Virus record (IMG/VR): IMGVR_UViG_3300018080_000325
Location: 1-39,246 of that record
DNA: 39,246 nucleotides
Reading direction: 5' to 3' (one strand)
Source of the DNA: a virus
In this document: piece by piece, positions 17,481-24,936 of the stretch
Layout: each line of letters starts with the position of its first letter
Numbering within the stretch: position 1 is the first letter of the stretch
The notes under the pieces: generated by a model
Told to the model about the DNA's origin: nothing
Databases searched by the model: none
What the model saw: only the letters and a program-made list of their open reading frames with translations
Made by a program: the position numbers and the translations under genes

Positions 17481-18794
17481 CTATACGTTTTTTCGCTTAT
17501 CGTTTTTATAAGCTTCGACTAATTCCGGATTCTGTTGGCGAACAATTTCAAAAGCCCGTTCGTATGTCAGATTTGTTTTATCTTGCATGAGTTCAACGGT
17601 CTTTTCATTCAAAACCACGTCCGGCGTCTTTTTCTGATTTTCCGGTCCTGGTTGATTTGAACCAATTTCACCGCCATGAATAGCGACCGGCAAACCAGCG
17701 ATTAATTCCTTTGTTTGTTCCGGATTTACAAGATAAGATTTTAGCCAGGTTTCACGTTGCGCTGGTAAGATTTTCCCGCTATTGGTGTTTTTGTCGTAAA
17801 TCTGGGAATCGATGAAGTTTTCAGCATCGGTTAATTTGATACTTTCCTCAAGCTTGTTTACCCGGTCTGCCAGCTTCACCGCTTCCTTTTGCGAATCAGA
17901 TAACTGAGTTTCATAACCGGTCACTTTGTCGGATAATTCTTTCTTTTCGGTTTCCAAGGTCTTAACCTGATCGGTTAAGGTTTTTACGGAATCCATAAGA
18001 TTTTTTACTTCCTGAACACCGTCCGAACCATCGGTCAGCTTCAGCAACTTTTTAAGTTCTTCATTCATTTGGAGTTCTCCATTTTCGGTTAATTGTTCTA
18101 ATTTATTTTTGAGAATCTCAAGAAATTCTTTGTATGTTTTTTCAATTTCTTTTGTAAGCGTTTCTCCGGTTTCAACCCTACCGGCTCGGATTTGAGCTAT
18201 TAGATAGCTTGAGAATGCCCATGCAACGCCTTCAAATGCCCATGCCATTTCTTCGCGCTGATATTCTGTTTTGATGTATTTTTCAAGATCATTCAATTTG
18301 AAATCAGTAAGCGTTACCGGCATCTGATTTTTTTTCAAAAAATTTACATTTGTCAAAGCAAATCCAAGCATTGTAAACCCGCAATCATTCCCGTTTTCAT
18401 CGACAAAATTAAAATCAAATTCGGGAGAAATGAACTGAAATTCCTTAGCCTCGATATATTCCCGTGCTTTTGCAGTCCATTCGATTTCACCCCAAAGCTC
18501 ACCATTTTCAACCATTAATCGCTTTATCCAACCACACGCTTTCGCATTTTCTGGATCTTCCGAATATGAAGCATGTTGATAGTTTCCGGGCAACATAGGT
18601 GAGCCTAAATTATTTAGCCGTGTTCCGTTTTTAGCGTTAAAATTGTCAACCGCTTGCTGCAAATGCTTCTCTTCAACCTTGAATTCACCATACAAGCTGT
18701 GTTCAAAATCACCGGGATAAAGTAACTTGATTTTTGCAAGCTTAGAATCGCTTTTCTTTGCTGATTTTAGCTGTAGCAATATCGAATATTTCAT
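17481..18794 (-). CDS. Mu gpI-like prohead protease with scaffold domain
   Basis: About 437 residues from the ATG at 18794 (MKYSILLQLKSAKKSDSKLA), preferred because AAGGG lies eight bases upstream and earlier starts fall inside a terminator hairpin. The N-terminal half matches the Mu I/protease family: GDFEHSLYGEFKVEEKHLQQ, LPGNYQHASYSEDPENAKAC, GWIKRLMVENGELWGEIEWT, AREYIEAKEFQFISPEFDFN. Residues about 250-340 form a long coiled coil (VKTLTDQVKTLETEKKELSD) acting as scaffold. It would mature the head shell and be lost from the virion. An internal ATG could make the scaffold alone, as in Mu. Confidence 0.85.
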   Translation of the reverse strand: MKYSILLQLKSAKKSDSKLAKIKLLYPGDFEHSLYGEFKVEEKHLQQAVDNFNAKNGTRLNNLGSPMLPGNYQHASYSEDPENAKACGWIKRLMVENGELWGEIEWTAKAREYIEAKEFQFISPEFDFNFVDENGNDCGFTMLGFALTNVNFLKKNQMPVTLTDFKLNDLEKYIKTEYQREEMAWAFEGVAWAFSSYLIAQIRAGRVETGETLTKEIEKTYKEFLEILKNKLEQLTENGELQMNEELKKLLKLTDGSDGVQEVKNLMDSVKTLTDQVKTLETEKKELSDKVTGYETQLSDSQKEAVKLADRVNKLEESIKLTDAENFIDSQIYDKNTNSGKILPAQRETWLKSYLVNPEQTKELIAGLPVAIHGGEIGSNQPGPENQKKTPDVVLNEKTVELMQDKTNLTYERAFEIVRQQNPELVEAYKNDKRKNV

Positions 18795-18810
18795 TTCATT
18801 AGCCCTTATA

Positions 18811-18858
18811 ATAAAAAAGGCCATGCTTCCGAGGGAGGGAAATCTCGAAAACATGGCC
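18811..18858 (-). terminator. Intrinsic terminator in front of the protease gene
   Basis: On the minus strand GGCCATG (from 18858) pairs with CATGGCC, with an inner CGAG/CTCG pair, followed by TTTTTTATTAT. It stops, or conditionally stops, transcription just 17 bases before the protease ATG, so head genes probably need their own promoter or antitermination. Confidence 0.75.
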
Positions 18859-18887
18859 GTCTTGCAGCTCTATCTTTTATATTTTAT

Positions 18888-18930
18888 TTTTCGCTACGCC
18901 TGTAAATCAGGTCTTTTTTTATAGCGAAAA
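18888..18930. other. Nested hairpin in the 18.86-18.96 kb gap
   Basis: TTTTCGCTA at 18888 is matched by TAGCGAAAA ending at 18930, with an inner CCTG/CAGG stem. It lies just upstream of the protease leader terminator and could be part of the same leader RNA or an operator. No gene is visible in this gap. Confidence 0.55.
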
Positions 18931-18964
18931 TTAGTTATTTTTACCCTTTAATGATTTAATGCAA

Positions 18965-19198
18965 CTATTGTTCCAAATGCGTTAAATACTTCACTTCTTG
19001 ACCGTCTATTGTAGACTTAAATGTAATGAATTTTGGAAGATATGTCTTATTTTGACAATGCGAACAACTTACAAGTCCTTGCTCAAAAATTACATGAACT
19101 TTGTTATTGTATTTCACTTCGTAATGCCCGCTATCAAGTTGCATACATAAAGTAGAAAAACAACATGAACATTCAATTTTCTTTTTTTCCGTTTTCAT
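18965..19198 (-). CDS. Small zinc-ribbon-like protein
   Basis: 77 residues. CSCC near residue 10 and CSHC near residue 45 give two CxxC pairs about 35 apart, as in phage zinc ribbons (MKTEKKKIECSCCFSTLCMQ, GLVSCSHCQNKTYLP). It overlaps the preceding membrane-protein gene by 26 bases. It is the last gene before the protease terminator. Function unknown. Confidence 0.6.
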   Translation of the reverse strand: MKTEKKKIECSCCFSTLCMQLDSGHYEVKYNNKVHVIFEQGLVSCSHCQNKTYLPKFITFKSTIDGQEVKYLTHLEQ

Positions 19199-19490
19199 TA
19201 ACTACCTTTTTCAAATCCTTTTGAAGTCCACCGGAACGTCGGTAATACTCATCTTGCAATTCATCTATTAAATTAATTTTGTCCGCAAGCTTTCCAAGAA
19301 AAAGCAAGCCCAATCCATACGCCATGACCACAAAAAAATAAGCCCATGTTGGAATGGAAAACAGCTTAACAAGTATCAATACCAAGACCAGGGAACGCAA
19401 GTTATTAATTAGCCTACTCCCCTGCTCAAAATAGTACAGTCCGCCCGCTATCTTTTTTACACAACGACTTTTCAATAAATTTAAGCTCAC
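19173..19490 (-). CDS. Small two-helix membrane protein
   Basis: About 105 residues. No ATG gives a sensible start; a GTG at 19490 is the best in frame after the overlap with the glycosyltransferase gene. Two adjacent hydrophobic segments (SLVLVLILVKLFSIPTWAYF and VVMAYGLGLLFLG) form a hairpin, followed by a charged helical tail (KINLIDELQDEYYRRSGGLQ). Size and topology would fit a class II holin, but no endolysin neighbour is present and this call is speculative. Confidence 0.5.
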   Translation of the reverse strand: MSLNLLKSRCVKKIAGGLYYFEQGSRLINNLRSLVLVLILVKLFSIPTWAYFFVVMAYGLGLLFLGKLADKINLIDELQDEYYRRSGGLQKDLKKVVNENGKKEN

Positions 19491-19785
19491 TATAAATGCC
19501 CTCGATTGTTGGCTCGATATAATATCCATTCGAATAACTCCAAACTACCGGAATGCCAAGTGCTTGAGCCTCTTGTACCATGATCGGCATACCGTCGTGT
19601 CGCGTTGGTCTTAAATATACATCAATGCCGGAATACAATTTGTCTTTTGTCGTATTACCTGTACATGAAATAAATTCCCAGTCCGGCTCAAGTTTCATCA
19701 GTCCGCGTACAATGTCACGACCGTAAAGCCAATTATAATCGATTCTCGAATCGGTCACGACCGGACAATAAATTAATATCCGCAT
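19426..19785 (-). CDS. Glycosyltransferase, GT-B C-terminal half
   Basis: 119 residues. YLRPTRHDGMPIMVQEAQAL followed by GIPVVWS is the nucleotide-sugar binding signature of GT4-type glycosyltransferases (group 1), with the expected R/H-D-G and E residues. The N-terminal Rossmann half is in the preceding gene, in another frame, overlapping by 53 bases. The two could be subunits, a programmed frameshift, or a gene broken by an indel; a duplicated ATGCGGATA at the overlap hints at a small duplication. The sugar and target are unknown. Confidence 0.7.
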   Translation of the reverse strand: MRILIYCPVVTDSRIDYNWLYGRDIVRGLMKLEPDWEFISCTGNTTKDKLYSGIDVYLRPTRHDGMPIMVQEAQALGIPVVWSYSNGYYIEPTIEGIYSELKFIEKSLCKKDSGRTVLF

Positions 19786-20095
19786 AGTAATTTATCCGCA
19801 TTGCTTTTATTCCTGCTTGACTAAGCTCCCGTACCAGCCATGGAGCCACTGCCAGATTATCGCAAAACAATGAATTGAATTTCGCTCGAATTCGATAATC
19901 AAAAAACTTTGTCACTTTCAAAACATCGGTTCCAATCCAGATACGCGCACACTTGTAGCCTAAAAACCGAAAGAATATCATAACTGGATCAATTGCACCC
20001 ATAGACACGGAAACATAATCATATTGCACGCCGTCAATATGCAAGCTCCTGGGATACATGTAAGAATTATAATTATTTCGTGCGCGTACAATCAT
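19733..20095 (-). CDS. Glycosyltransferase, N-terminal half
   Basis: About 120 residues from the ATG at 20095, which forms a TAATG overlap with the methyltransferase stop. It reads IDGVQYDYVSVSMGAIDPVM, IWIGTDVLKVTKFFDYRIRA and NLAVAPWLVRELSQAGIKAM, the acceptor-side domain of a GT-B glycosyltransferase. It ends after GRDRFENRL while the C-terminal half starts within it in another frame. Together they match the length of a small phage glycosyltransferase. Confidence 0.6.
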   Translation of the reverse strand: MIVRARNNYNSYMYPRSLHIDGVQYDYVSVSMGAIDPVMIFFRFLGYKCARIWIGTDVLKVTKFFDYRIRAKFNSLFCDNLAVAPWLVRELSQAGIKAMRINYYADINLLSGRDRFENRL

Positions 20096-20096
20096 A

Positions 20097-20648
20097 TTAT
20101 TCCTTTTCAAGCTCGTAGACTACGTCAAACTCCCGAAATAGCCGATACAGCGGTCTGAATCCGGTAAAATAAAAATACCAGGGACGCCAGACCTTGAAAT
20201 ACTTTTTATCCGTGACTTTCAGACCGGACCGCTTAAACAATTGCCTGAATCGATAATTATCTATCTCATGAAAATGCTGATCAGTCCAGAGAAGTTTTCC
20301 ACGCGCTGGGGCAAAGATATAGATTTTACCATTATTTTCCAAAGTCATTTTGAATTTTTCAAGTACATATAGCGGATTAAAAACATGCTCAATAACATGA
20401 GATAATATAACTACATCATACTTTTGCACCGGAACGCCGAAACAATCATCAAGATCGCCGCTTGTATTTAAATATTTTTTAGGATTAAACGCCTTTTCTA
20501 TAGCCTCCCCCAAAAACGAACTATCACCAACATCAAGCACCTTGTCAGACTGCTTGATTTTTCCATTTAGGTAATCAAGTGTCTTATCAATTCTGATTCG
20601 CATCTGAAAATCTATTTCAGTTGCTATCTTTGTGAATTCTTTAATCAT
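20097..20648 (-). CDS. Class I SAM-dependent methyltransferase
   Basis: 183 residues. Motif I is DKVLDVGDSSFLGEAIEK, motif II/III region YLNTSGDLDDCFG, motif IV VVILSHVIEHVFNPLYVLEK, then TLENNGKIYIFAPA: a Methyltransf_11/23 fold typical of small-molecule or sugar methylases, not DNA methylases. It overlaps the upstream membrane-protein stop and is directly followed by the glycosyltransferase pair, so the three may work on one glycan or surface molecule. It is an accessory cassette between portal and protease, absent from Mu. Confidence 0.8.
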   Translation of the reverse strand: MIKEFTKIATEIDFQMRIRIDKTLDYLNGKIKQSDKVLDVGDSSFLGEAIEKAFNPKKYLNTSGDLDDCFGVPVQKYDVVILSHVIEHVFNPLYVLEKFKMTLENNGKIYIFAPARGKLLWTDQHFHEIDNYRFRQLFKRSGLKVTDKKYFKVWRPWYFYFTGFRPLYRLFREFDVVYELEKE

Positions 20649-20832
20649 TTATTTTTGTGCCCTCGAGTATTGTTTTACTAAACGACAAAACAGATGCAAA
20701 TGACAAAAAAGACATTCGCAAATCCTTTTCACCGTTCAACAGCGTGAAAACAAAAATATTCAACAATATCGTTACAGTCGCTAACACGACCGTGACAATA
20801 AGCCAAAAAAGTGTTTTATTCTTTAGTAACAT
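20641..20832 (-). CDS. Small membrane protein
   Basis: 63 residues. One strong membrane segment (LFWLIVTVVLATVTILLNIF then VFTLLNG) and a second weaker amphipathic stretch (MSFLSFASVLSF). Its start lies within the end of the portal gene and its stop overlaps the next start by eight bases. It could be a holin-like or anchor protein for the glycan cassette. No family recognised. Confidence 0.55.
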   Translation of the reverse strand: MLLKNKTLFWLIVTVVLATVTILLNIFVFTLLNGEKDLRMSFLSFASVLSFSKTILEGTKIND

Positions 20833-23038
20833 ACAGATTTATTCCTCTGCATTTCGCTCCACCCTCGCATTGCGTGTATGGCCCGGATGAAATCGAATTC
20901 CAAAGCGAATCATCCGGATAGACTTCTTTCAAGTCTATCGGCTTACACGCCTTGCAAATTCGATTATCAAGTATTTCAGAACGCAAAATGTATTCAATCT
21001 GTTCGGCGTGCTGCATAGCCTCATATTCCCGACCGGCCCCGTAAACAGTAACAATGTACTCACTTGCTGCATTGCTAAAATCACCGTCCGACAGACCGGT
21101 TAAAAGCAGTTCCAGGCCCGGTAAATCGATTTCGCTTGAAATCTTTTGCCTGGTCAACTCCTTTGTGAATTCTTTCAAAAGCTTACCTGTTAGCGTACTT
21201 GCCAAAATGGAAACCAGGGGATTCACTACTTTTTCGCCTTCAATCTCAATAGTTGCTTCATCCGTGATGCCGTCATCAGGTTCACCTTGCAGCTTCACCC
21301 CTGTTTTCCTTAGTTCTCCCACAACACGCTTACCGGAGTTATGGAAGGCCCCAACACCCATTTTTTTCAGTTCTGCTTTGAGCTTCTTATCATCTATCTT
21401 AAGCTTTTTCAATTGCTTTTCAAATTCCTTAAGCTCCAAGCCTACTAATTCAGGAGCTTTTCTCATCAATTGCCGAATAAAAATCATTTTGTATTTCAGG
21501 CCAATAGCATCCGTTTCAATCTTGCCATCTTCGATTTCATCCCGGATTTCCTCTAAGTTCGCAAGCGAACTTTCACGGTCTGTTAATTCGCGCCGGAACT
21601 GAAACGGCCCGGCATCAGCAAAATGAACATGACCACACCCGCAATCAGTGGCTTTTTTCTTATCCGGTTCATTATCTTCTTTCCCAGGTTCCTTGATTTC
21701 TTTAGCTGGCCGCTTGTCATCTTTTTTCGTTACAACTTTTTCCGGAATTGCCTTCGATTCCTGGGTGATAATCGTTTGTTCCGCCGGCAAGTCCATTTCC
21801 CTTAAAAGCATTTCCCTGATCTCTTCGGTCGGATCGATGAATCGCTTATTCGCTAATTTATCAAGTGTATTTGACAGCTTTTCGTAATCAACAGACCGAA
21901 TTTTCGAATAATTCAATTTCGGGTATTCGGTCACATTTGGAAAATTCCAGGATACAAAATCTTTGATTACCGCCCGGCCCTCCACTCTTTCGTTAAAAAA
22001 GTCTTCAACCCGTCGCGCGTAACTTTCCTCAGCAAGCAAAAAGAAATCAGTCTTATCCTTAGACATTGCATAAGAACCAGTTCCCTCCATCCCGGCCATA
22101 ATGTGCATAGCAAGAAAACGATACACCATTTCTTTGTTGTGATGTACAATATTCCCTCTTATGTCCGGCATCCCGCCAGTATCGCCGAAAGCATCAACAG
22201 AAAATCCGGACGGCGCAACAATATATTGCTTTTGATGCGACATATAAGTCTCACCAACCGTTTTAGCTTTTTCTAAATCACCAGATTGTTCCGCCTCTGG
22301 CAAATGAATCACCGGGACCTTGATTCCCCAAATTTGAGATGCCATTGTAAGGATTTTGGAAAGAAGTTCTTTTGAATACCAGTTGAAGTACAATGGTCTC
22401 AAAATGCTTTCGCCTTGATAGTTAGACCCACGCTGATTTAGGGTGAGAATAGAAAGCTTATCATTTGGAAGGTTAAAAAACTCGTATGTAGACCCTTTCA
22501 TGGCGTGCTGTTCAATATAGTCAAGCGTGCCATCCGGCGTAAGATACCACCTTTCAAGCGTATCTTGCAGCCTGGGAGAAAGCTTGAAATGCCACCGGGA
22601 ATCCTCTTTGCTGAAAAACGAAATCTTTTCAAATACAGCGCAACCATACTCGAAAAACTCTAGAATATGATCTTGTAAATAGCTCCAGGTGAAAGTCGGA
22701 TTATTAAACAACTCCTTTTCAACAGCATCGGCAATCTTTTTGTCGATGCGCCGGGCGGATGCAGGTTCAATCGAGACCGTGCTTTGCGAGATCGGAAGCT
22801 TAACAGCAAGCAAAAGACCGGCAATAACAGCATCATTGACCATTTTAGGGATTTTGTCATACTTGTTATTATTCCAGTCTGAATTGTAATCTGTCTGAAA
22901 ATAACCAGACCAGTTTTCAGTACCAGGGACACCCAGGCCCCGGATAAATCTTTGCGTACTGCTATAAGCCGCTTTTAATTGTCTGAGTTCACCCTCTAAA
23001 CTTGCCACTCGATTTCGATTTCTATTCCAAAAAGCCAT
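20816..23038 (-). CDS. Portal protein fused to gpF/gp30-like head morphogenesis protein
   Basis: 740 residues. Residues 1-420 are a DUF935/Mu gp29-like portal (NDAVIAGLLLAVKLPISQST, YGCAVFEKISFF, RPLYFNWYSKELLSKILTMA, VAPSGFSVDAFGDTGG). Residues about 425-475 form a Lys/Glu-rich linker with CGCGHVHF. Residues about 485-740 are the Mu gp30/SPP1 gp7-like domain (AASEYIVTVYGAGREYEAMQ, EILDNRICKACKPIDLKEVY, CEGGAKCRGINLYV). In Mu these are separate genes. It starts two bases after the terminase and forms the DNA gate of the capsid. Confidence 0.9.
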   Translation of the reverse strand: MAFWNRNRNRVASLEGELRQLKAAYSSTQRFIRGLGVPGTENWSGYFQTDYNSDWNNNKYDKIPKMVNDAVIAGLLLAVKLPISQSTVSIEPASARRIDKKIADAVEKELFNNPTFTWSYLQDHILEFFEYGCAVFEKISFFSKEDSRWHFKLSPRLQDTLERWYLTPDGTLDYIEQHAMKGSTYEFFNLPNDKLSILTLNQRGSNYQGESILRPLYFNWYSKELLSKILTMASQIWGIKVPVIHLPEAEQSGDLEKAKTVGETYMSHQKQYIVAPSGFSVDAFGDTGGMPDIRGNIVHHNKEMVYRFLAMHIMAGMEGTGSYAMSKDKTDFFLLAEESYARRVEDFFNERVEGRAVIKDFVSWNFPNVTEYPKLNYSKIRSVDYEKLSNTLDKLANKRFIDPTEEIREMLLREMDLPAEQTIITQESKAIPEKVVTKKDDKRPAKEIKEPGKEDNEPDKKKATDCGCGHVHFADAGPFQFRRELTDRESSLANLEEIRDEIEDGKIETDAIGLKYKMIFIRQLMRKAPELVGLELKEFEKQLKKLKIDDKKLKAELKKMGVGAFHNSGKRVVGELRKTGVKLQGEPDDGITDEATIEIEGEKVVNPLVSILASTLTGKLLKEFTKELTRQKISSEIDLPGLELLLTGLSDGDFSNAASEYIVTVYGAGREYEAMQHAEQIEYILRSEILDNRICKACKPIDLKEVYPDDSLWNSISSGPYTQCEGGAKCRGINLYVTKE

Positions 23039-23039
23039 T

Positions 23040-24440
23040 TTAAAATTCCGTATTCATGTATGATGCACCGGCAAGCGCATCAGCTATATTTCGCTTGCCT
23101 GATAATTGTTTTTCGAATTCGCTTGCAGATGTTGCGCGCACACTTAAATAATGCTTTGTCAATCCACGTTCCAGCGCTTCCACCGCGTGCGCCGGAGCCG
23201 TTTTTTCATTACTCCACTTTAAGCCCCGCAATTCCTTGATTAATTCCCGGCAAGATTCGTGAATTTTGATTTTATCCTGCTCAAAAAGCCTTTGCAGTAT
23301 TGGTCGCCTGGTGTCAATATGCACCGGAAAAGGCGACAATGAAATCCCGTGTTCCTTGAATATAATAGCCGGAGTCAAGTTATTGCTGGTCCCTTCCCGC
23401 TGGAATGCCCTGGGACACCCGACACGATACAAGGATTCTATGCTAAATTTTGTTTCAAGCTCCTGAACGTATTGCGCCGTGCTTTCAATAGCCGCATCGT
23501 AGTGATAATACTCATCTGTAATATAATACAAGCCGTTCATATACACTATGTTTAGCCAAACCATCGGCGAAGTGTCAGAAATGCCGTAATCATTCAATTC
23601 AAATCTGGTTACCGGAAACTCCAACATGCAAGATACAAATGGCAAGCTTGAAACAATTGCACCATCCGCAAGCTTGTAAATTAATCCGGTCTTGCCGAAC
23701 CAATTTGCAAACACGTATTTTAAAACCCATTCATGAGGAAGTGTTTTGACCAGGGTTTCATAATACTTTTCGTCAGGAATATTCGCCGCGTTCGCCATCG
23801 GTTTAGCTGTTATTCCAAGATAAGAATCATCTAAGCCTTTCCAATACCCGTAATAAGCGGGCCATTGCTTGTTTTGGAAAAAAATCTTTTCCCGCTTTGT
23901 CTTAATATCTTGACAATAAAACAATTCCTTAAGATAGTGATCTCCCCCTTCCGGGTTGCAAGTTATTATCTTTTGCCGAAAAGGAACATCGTGACGCACA
24001 CGCGAACAGGCAAGGTTAAAAACATTTTGTTCGACTTCCTCGCATTGATCAATCCACAAAGCACCGAATTTCGGCCCCTTAAGCTTCTTTAGCTGGCGTT
24101 CGTTGTCAAGCGCGATAAACCAGACTTCCGAGCTATTGGGTAATATTAAATGTTTCTCAGTCTTATTCCAGTAATATCCAGATGCCGGAGCGAACCGGTC
24201 ACGAAACATAACCTCGAAATACTCGGGAATCGTTGTCATTTTTAATTCATCGGTCGTGTTTCGAATGACTACGCCGATGTTACCAGGGAACCGCTCCATC
24301 AGTTCATGAAATTTTATAATCGCTACAGTCGTTTTTCCTGAACCAAACTCACCGGCAAGACAAACATTTTCAACATTTGATTCAAAAAAATGCGATGTAT
24401 AATCATTTAGTTTCCATGTTTTTTCATTTTCGGAATCTAT
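23040..24440 (-). CDS. terL: Terminase large subunit, apparent ATA start
   Basis: 466 residues if it starts at ATA 24440-24438. Walker A AGEFGSGKTTVAIIKF lies at about residues 29-44. Walker B-like FGALWIDQCEEVEQ is present, and a Terminase_6-type nuclease region follows (FANWFGKTGLIYKLADGAIV, DYGISDTSPMVWLNI, ELETKFSIESLY). The first ATG (24299) would lose Walker A. In frame the block is TGA-GAC-ATA, with no ATG, GTG or TTG before Walker A. GGAGG lies seven bases before the ATA, and ATAG overlaps the small-subunit stop. It packages DNA through the portal. Confidence 0.85.
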   Translation of the reverse strand: MDSENEKTWKLNDYTSHFFESNVENVCLAGEFGSGKTTVAIIKFHELMERFPGNIGVVIRNTTDELKMTTIPEYFEVMFRDRFAPASGYYWNKTEKHLILPNSSEVWFIALDNERQLKKLKGPKFGALWIDQCEEVEQNVFNLACSRVRHDVPFRQKIITCNPEGGDHYLKELFYCQDIKTKREKIFFQNKQWPAYYGYWKGLDDSYLGITAKPMANAANIPDEKYYETLVKTLPHEWVLKYVFANWFGKTGLIYKLADGAIVSSLPFVSCMLEFPVTRFELNDYGISDTSPMVWLNIVYMNGLYYITDEYYHYDAAIESTAQYVQELETKFSIESLYRVGCPRAFQREGTSNNLTPAIIFKEHGISLSPFPVHIDTRRPILQRLFEQDKIKIHESCRELIKELRGLKWSNEKTAPAHAVEALERGLTKHYLSVRATSASEFEKQLSGKRNIADALAGASYMNTEF

Positions 24441-24841
24441 GTCTCACCCTCCCCCATCCCGAATTCTTTCCCGGTTCCGACTATGTTCATGATAACAGGA
24501 TTTTCAGCGGTGCCAATATGTTTATAATCACCTTCCAATTCTGATATATCCTTAAGTACCTGAAGCGCAAGGTTGAAATTTTCATCTTTAATTGCCCTCC
24601 TATACAGTCGCCGCCGGGCAACAAATTTCCAGGCAAGTTTTCCTTTAATTTCAACGTCATAAACTTTCTGAATATTTTTGTTGGCAAGTGTTATATAATT
24701 ACGAGCTTGTCTCGATGTTATATTCCAATTTTCGGTAATATATTGAAGTATCTCATAATTACTTACACCATCTATAATTAAACCCTGGACATAAAAAAGT
24801 CGCTTTTGTTTTTCGCTTTTTGTGCATTTAGTTTTTTGCAT
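24437..24841 (-). CDS. terS: Terminase small subunit
   Basis: 134 residues. An N-terminal HTH (FYVQGLIIDGVSNYEILQYI, then ITENWNITSRQARNYITLAN) is followed by a helical region (ARRRLYRRAIKDENFNLALQ, VLKDISELEGDY) that matches phage small terminases of the Bacteroidetes/gut type. It recognises the packaging site and overlaps the large subunit by four bases. Its last codons (GGGGAGGGT) supply the ribosome site of the large subunit. Confidence 0.85.
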   Translation of the reverse strand: MQKTKCTKSEKQKRLFYVQGLIIDGVSNYEILQYITENWNITSRQARNYITLANKNIQKVYDVEIKGKLAWKFVARRRLYRRAIKDENFNLALQVLKDISELEGDYKHIGTAENPVIMNIVGTGKEFGMGEGET

Positions 24842-24862
24842 AATATTTATATTTTAAATTTA

Positions 24863-24936
24863 AGCGCCTGGGTGAGAATTGAACTCCCCTCTCCATTCTG
24901 GAAAAAATGGCACATCGCGATCTATGCTTCAGGCGC
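24863..24936 (-). tRNA. Degenerate tRNA, possibly tRNA-Gly(TCC), 8-base anticodon loop
   Basis: The ends GCGCCTG and CAGGCGC pair perfectly over seven bases. A D stem GCAT/ATGT, an anticodon stem CCATT/AATGG and a T loop TTCAATT are in order; total length is 74 without CCA. Oddities: the anticodon loop TTTTCCAG is eight bases, the D loop lacks GG, and the T stem has one mismatch and an extra base. If the base after the anticodon is A, the anticodon is TCC. It overlaps the end of the Mom gene by 15 bases. It could be a decayed or a frameshift-suppressor-like tRNA. Confidence 0.5.

Noticed and set aside
19173-19490. Firm holin assignment
   Set aside because: Topology fits, but no endolysin neighbour or holin motif is visible, so it is left as a membrane protein.
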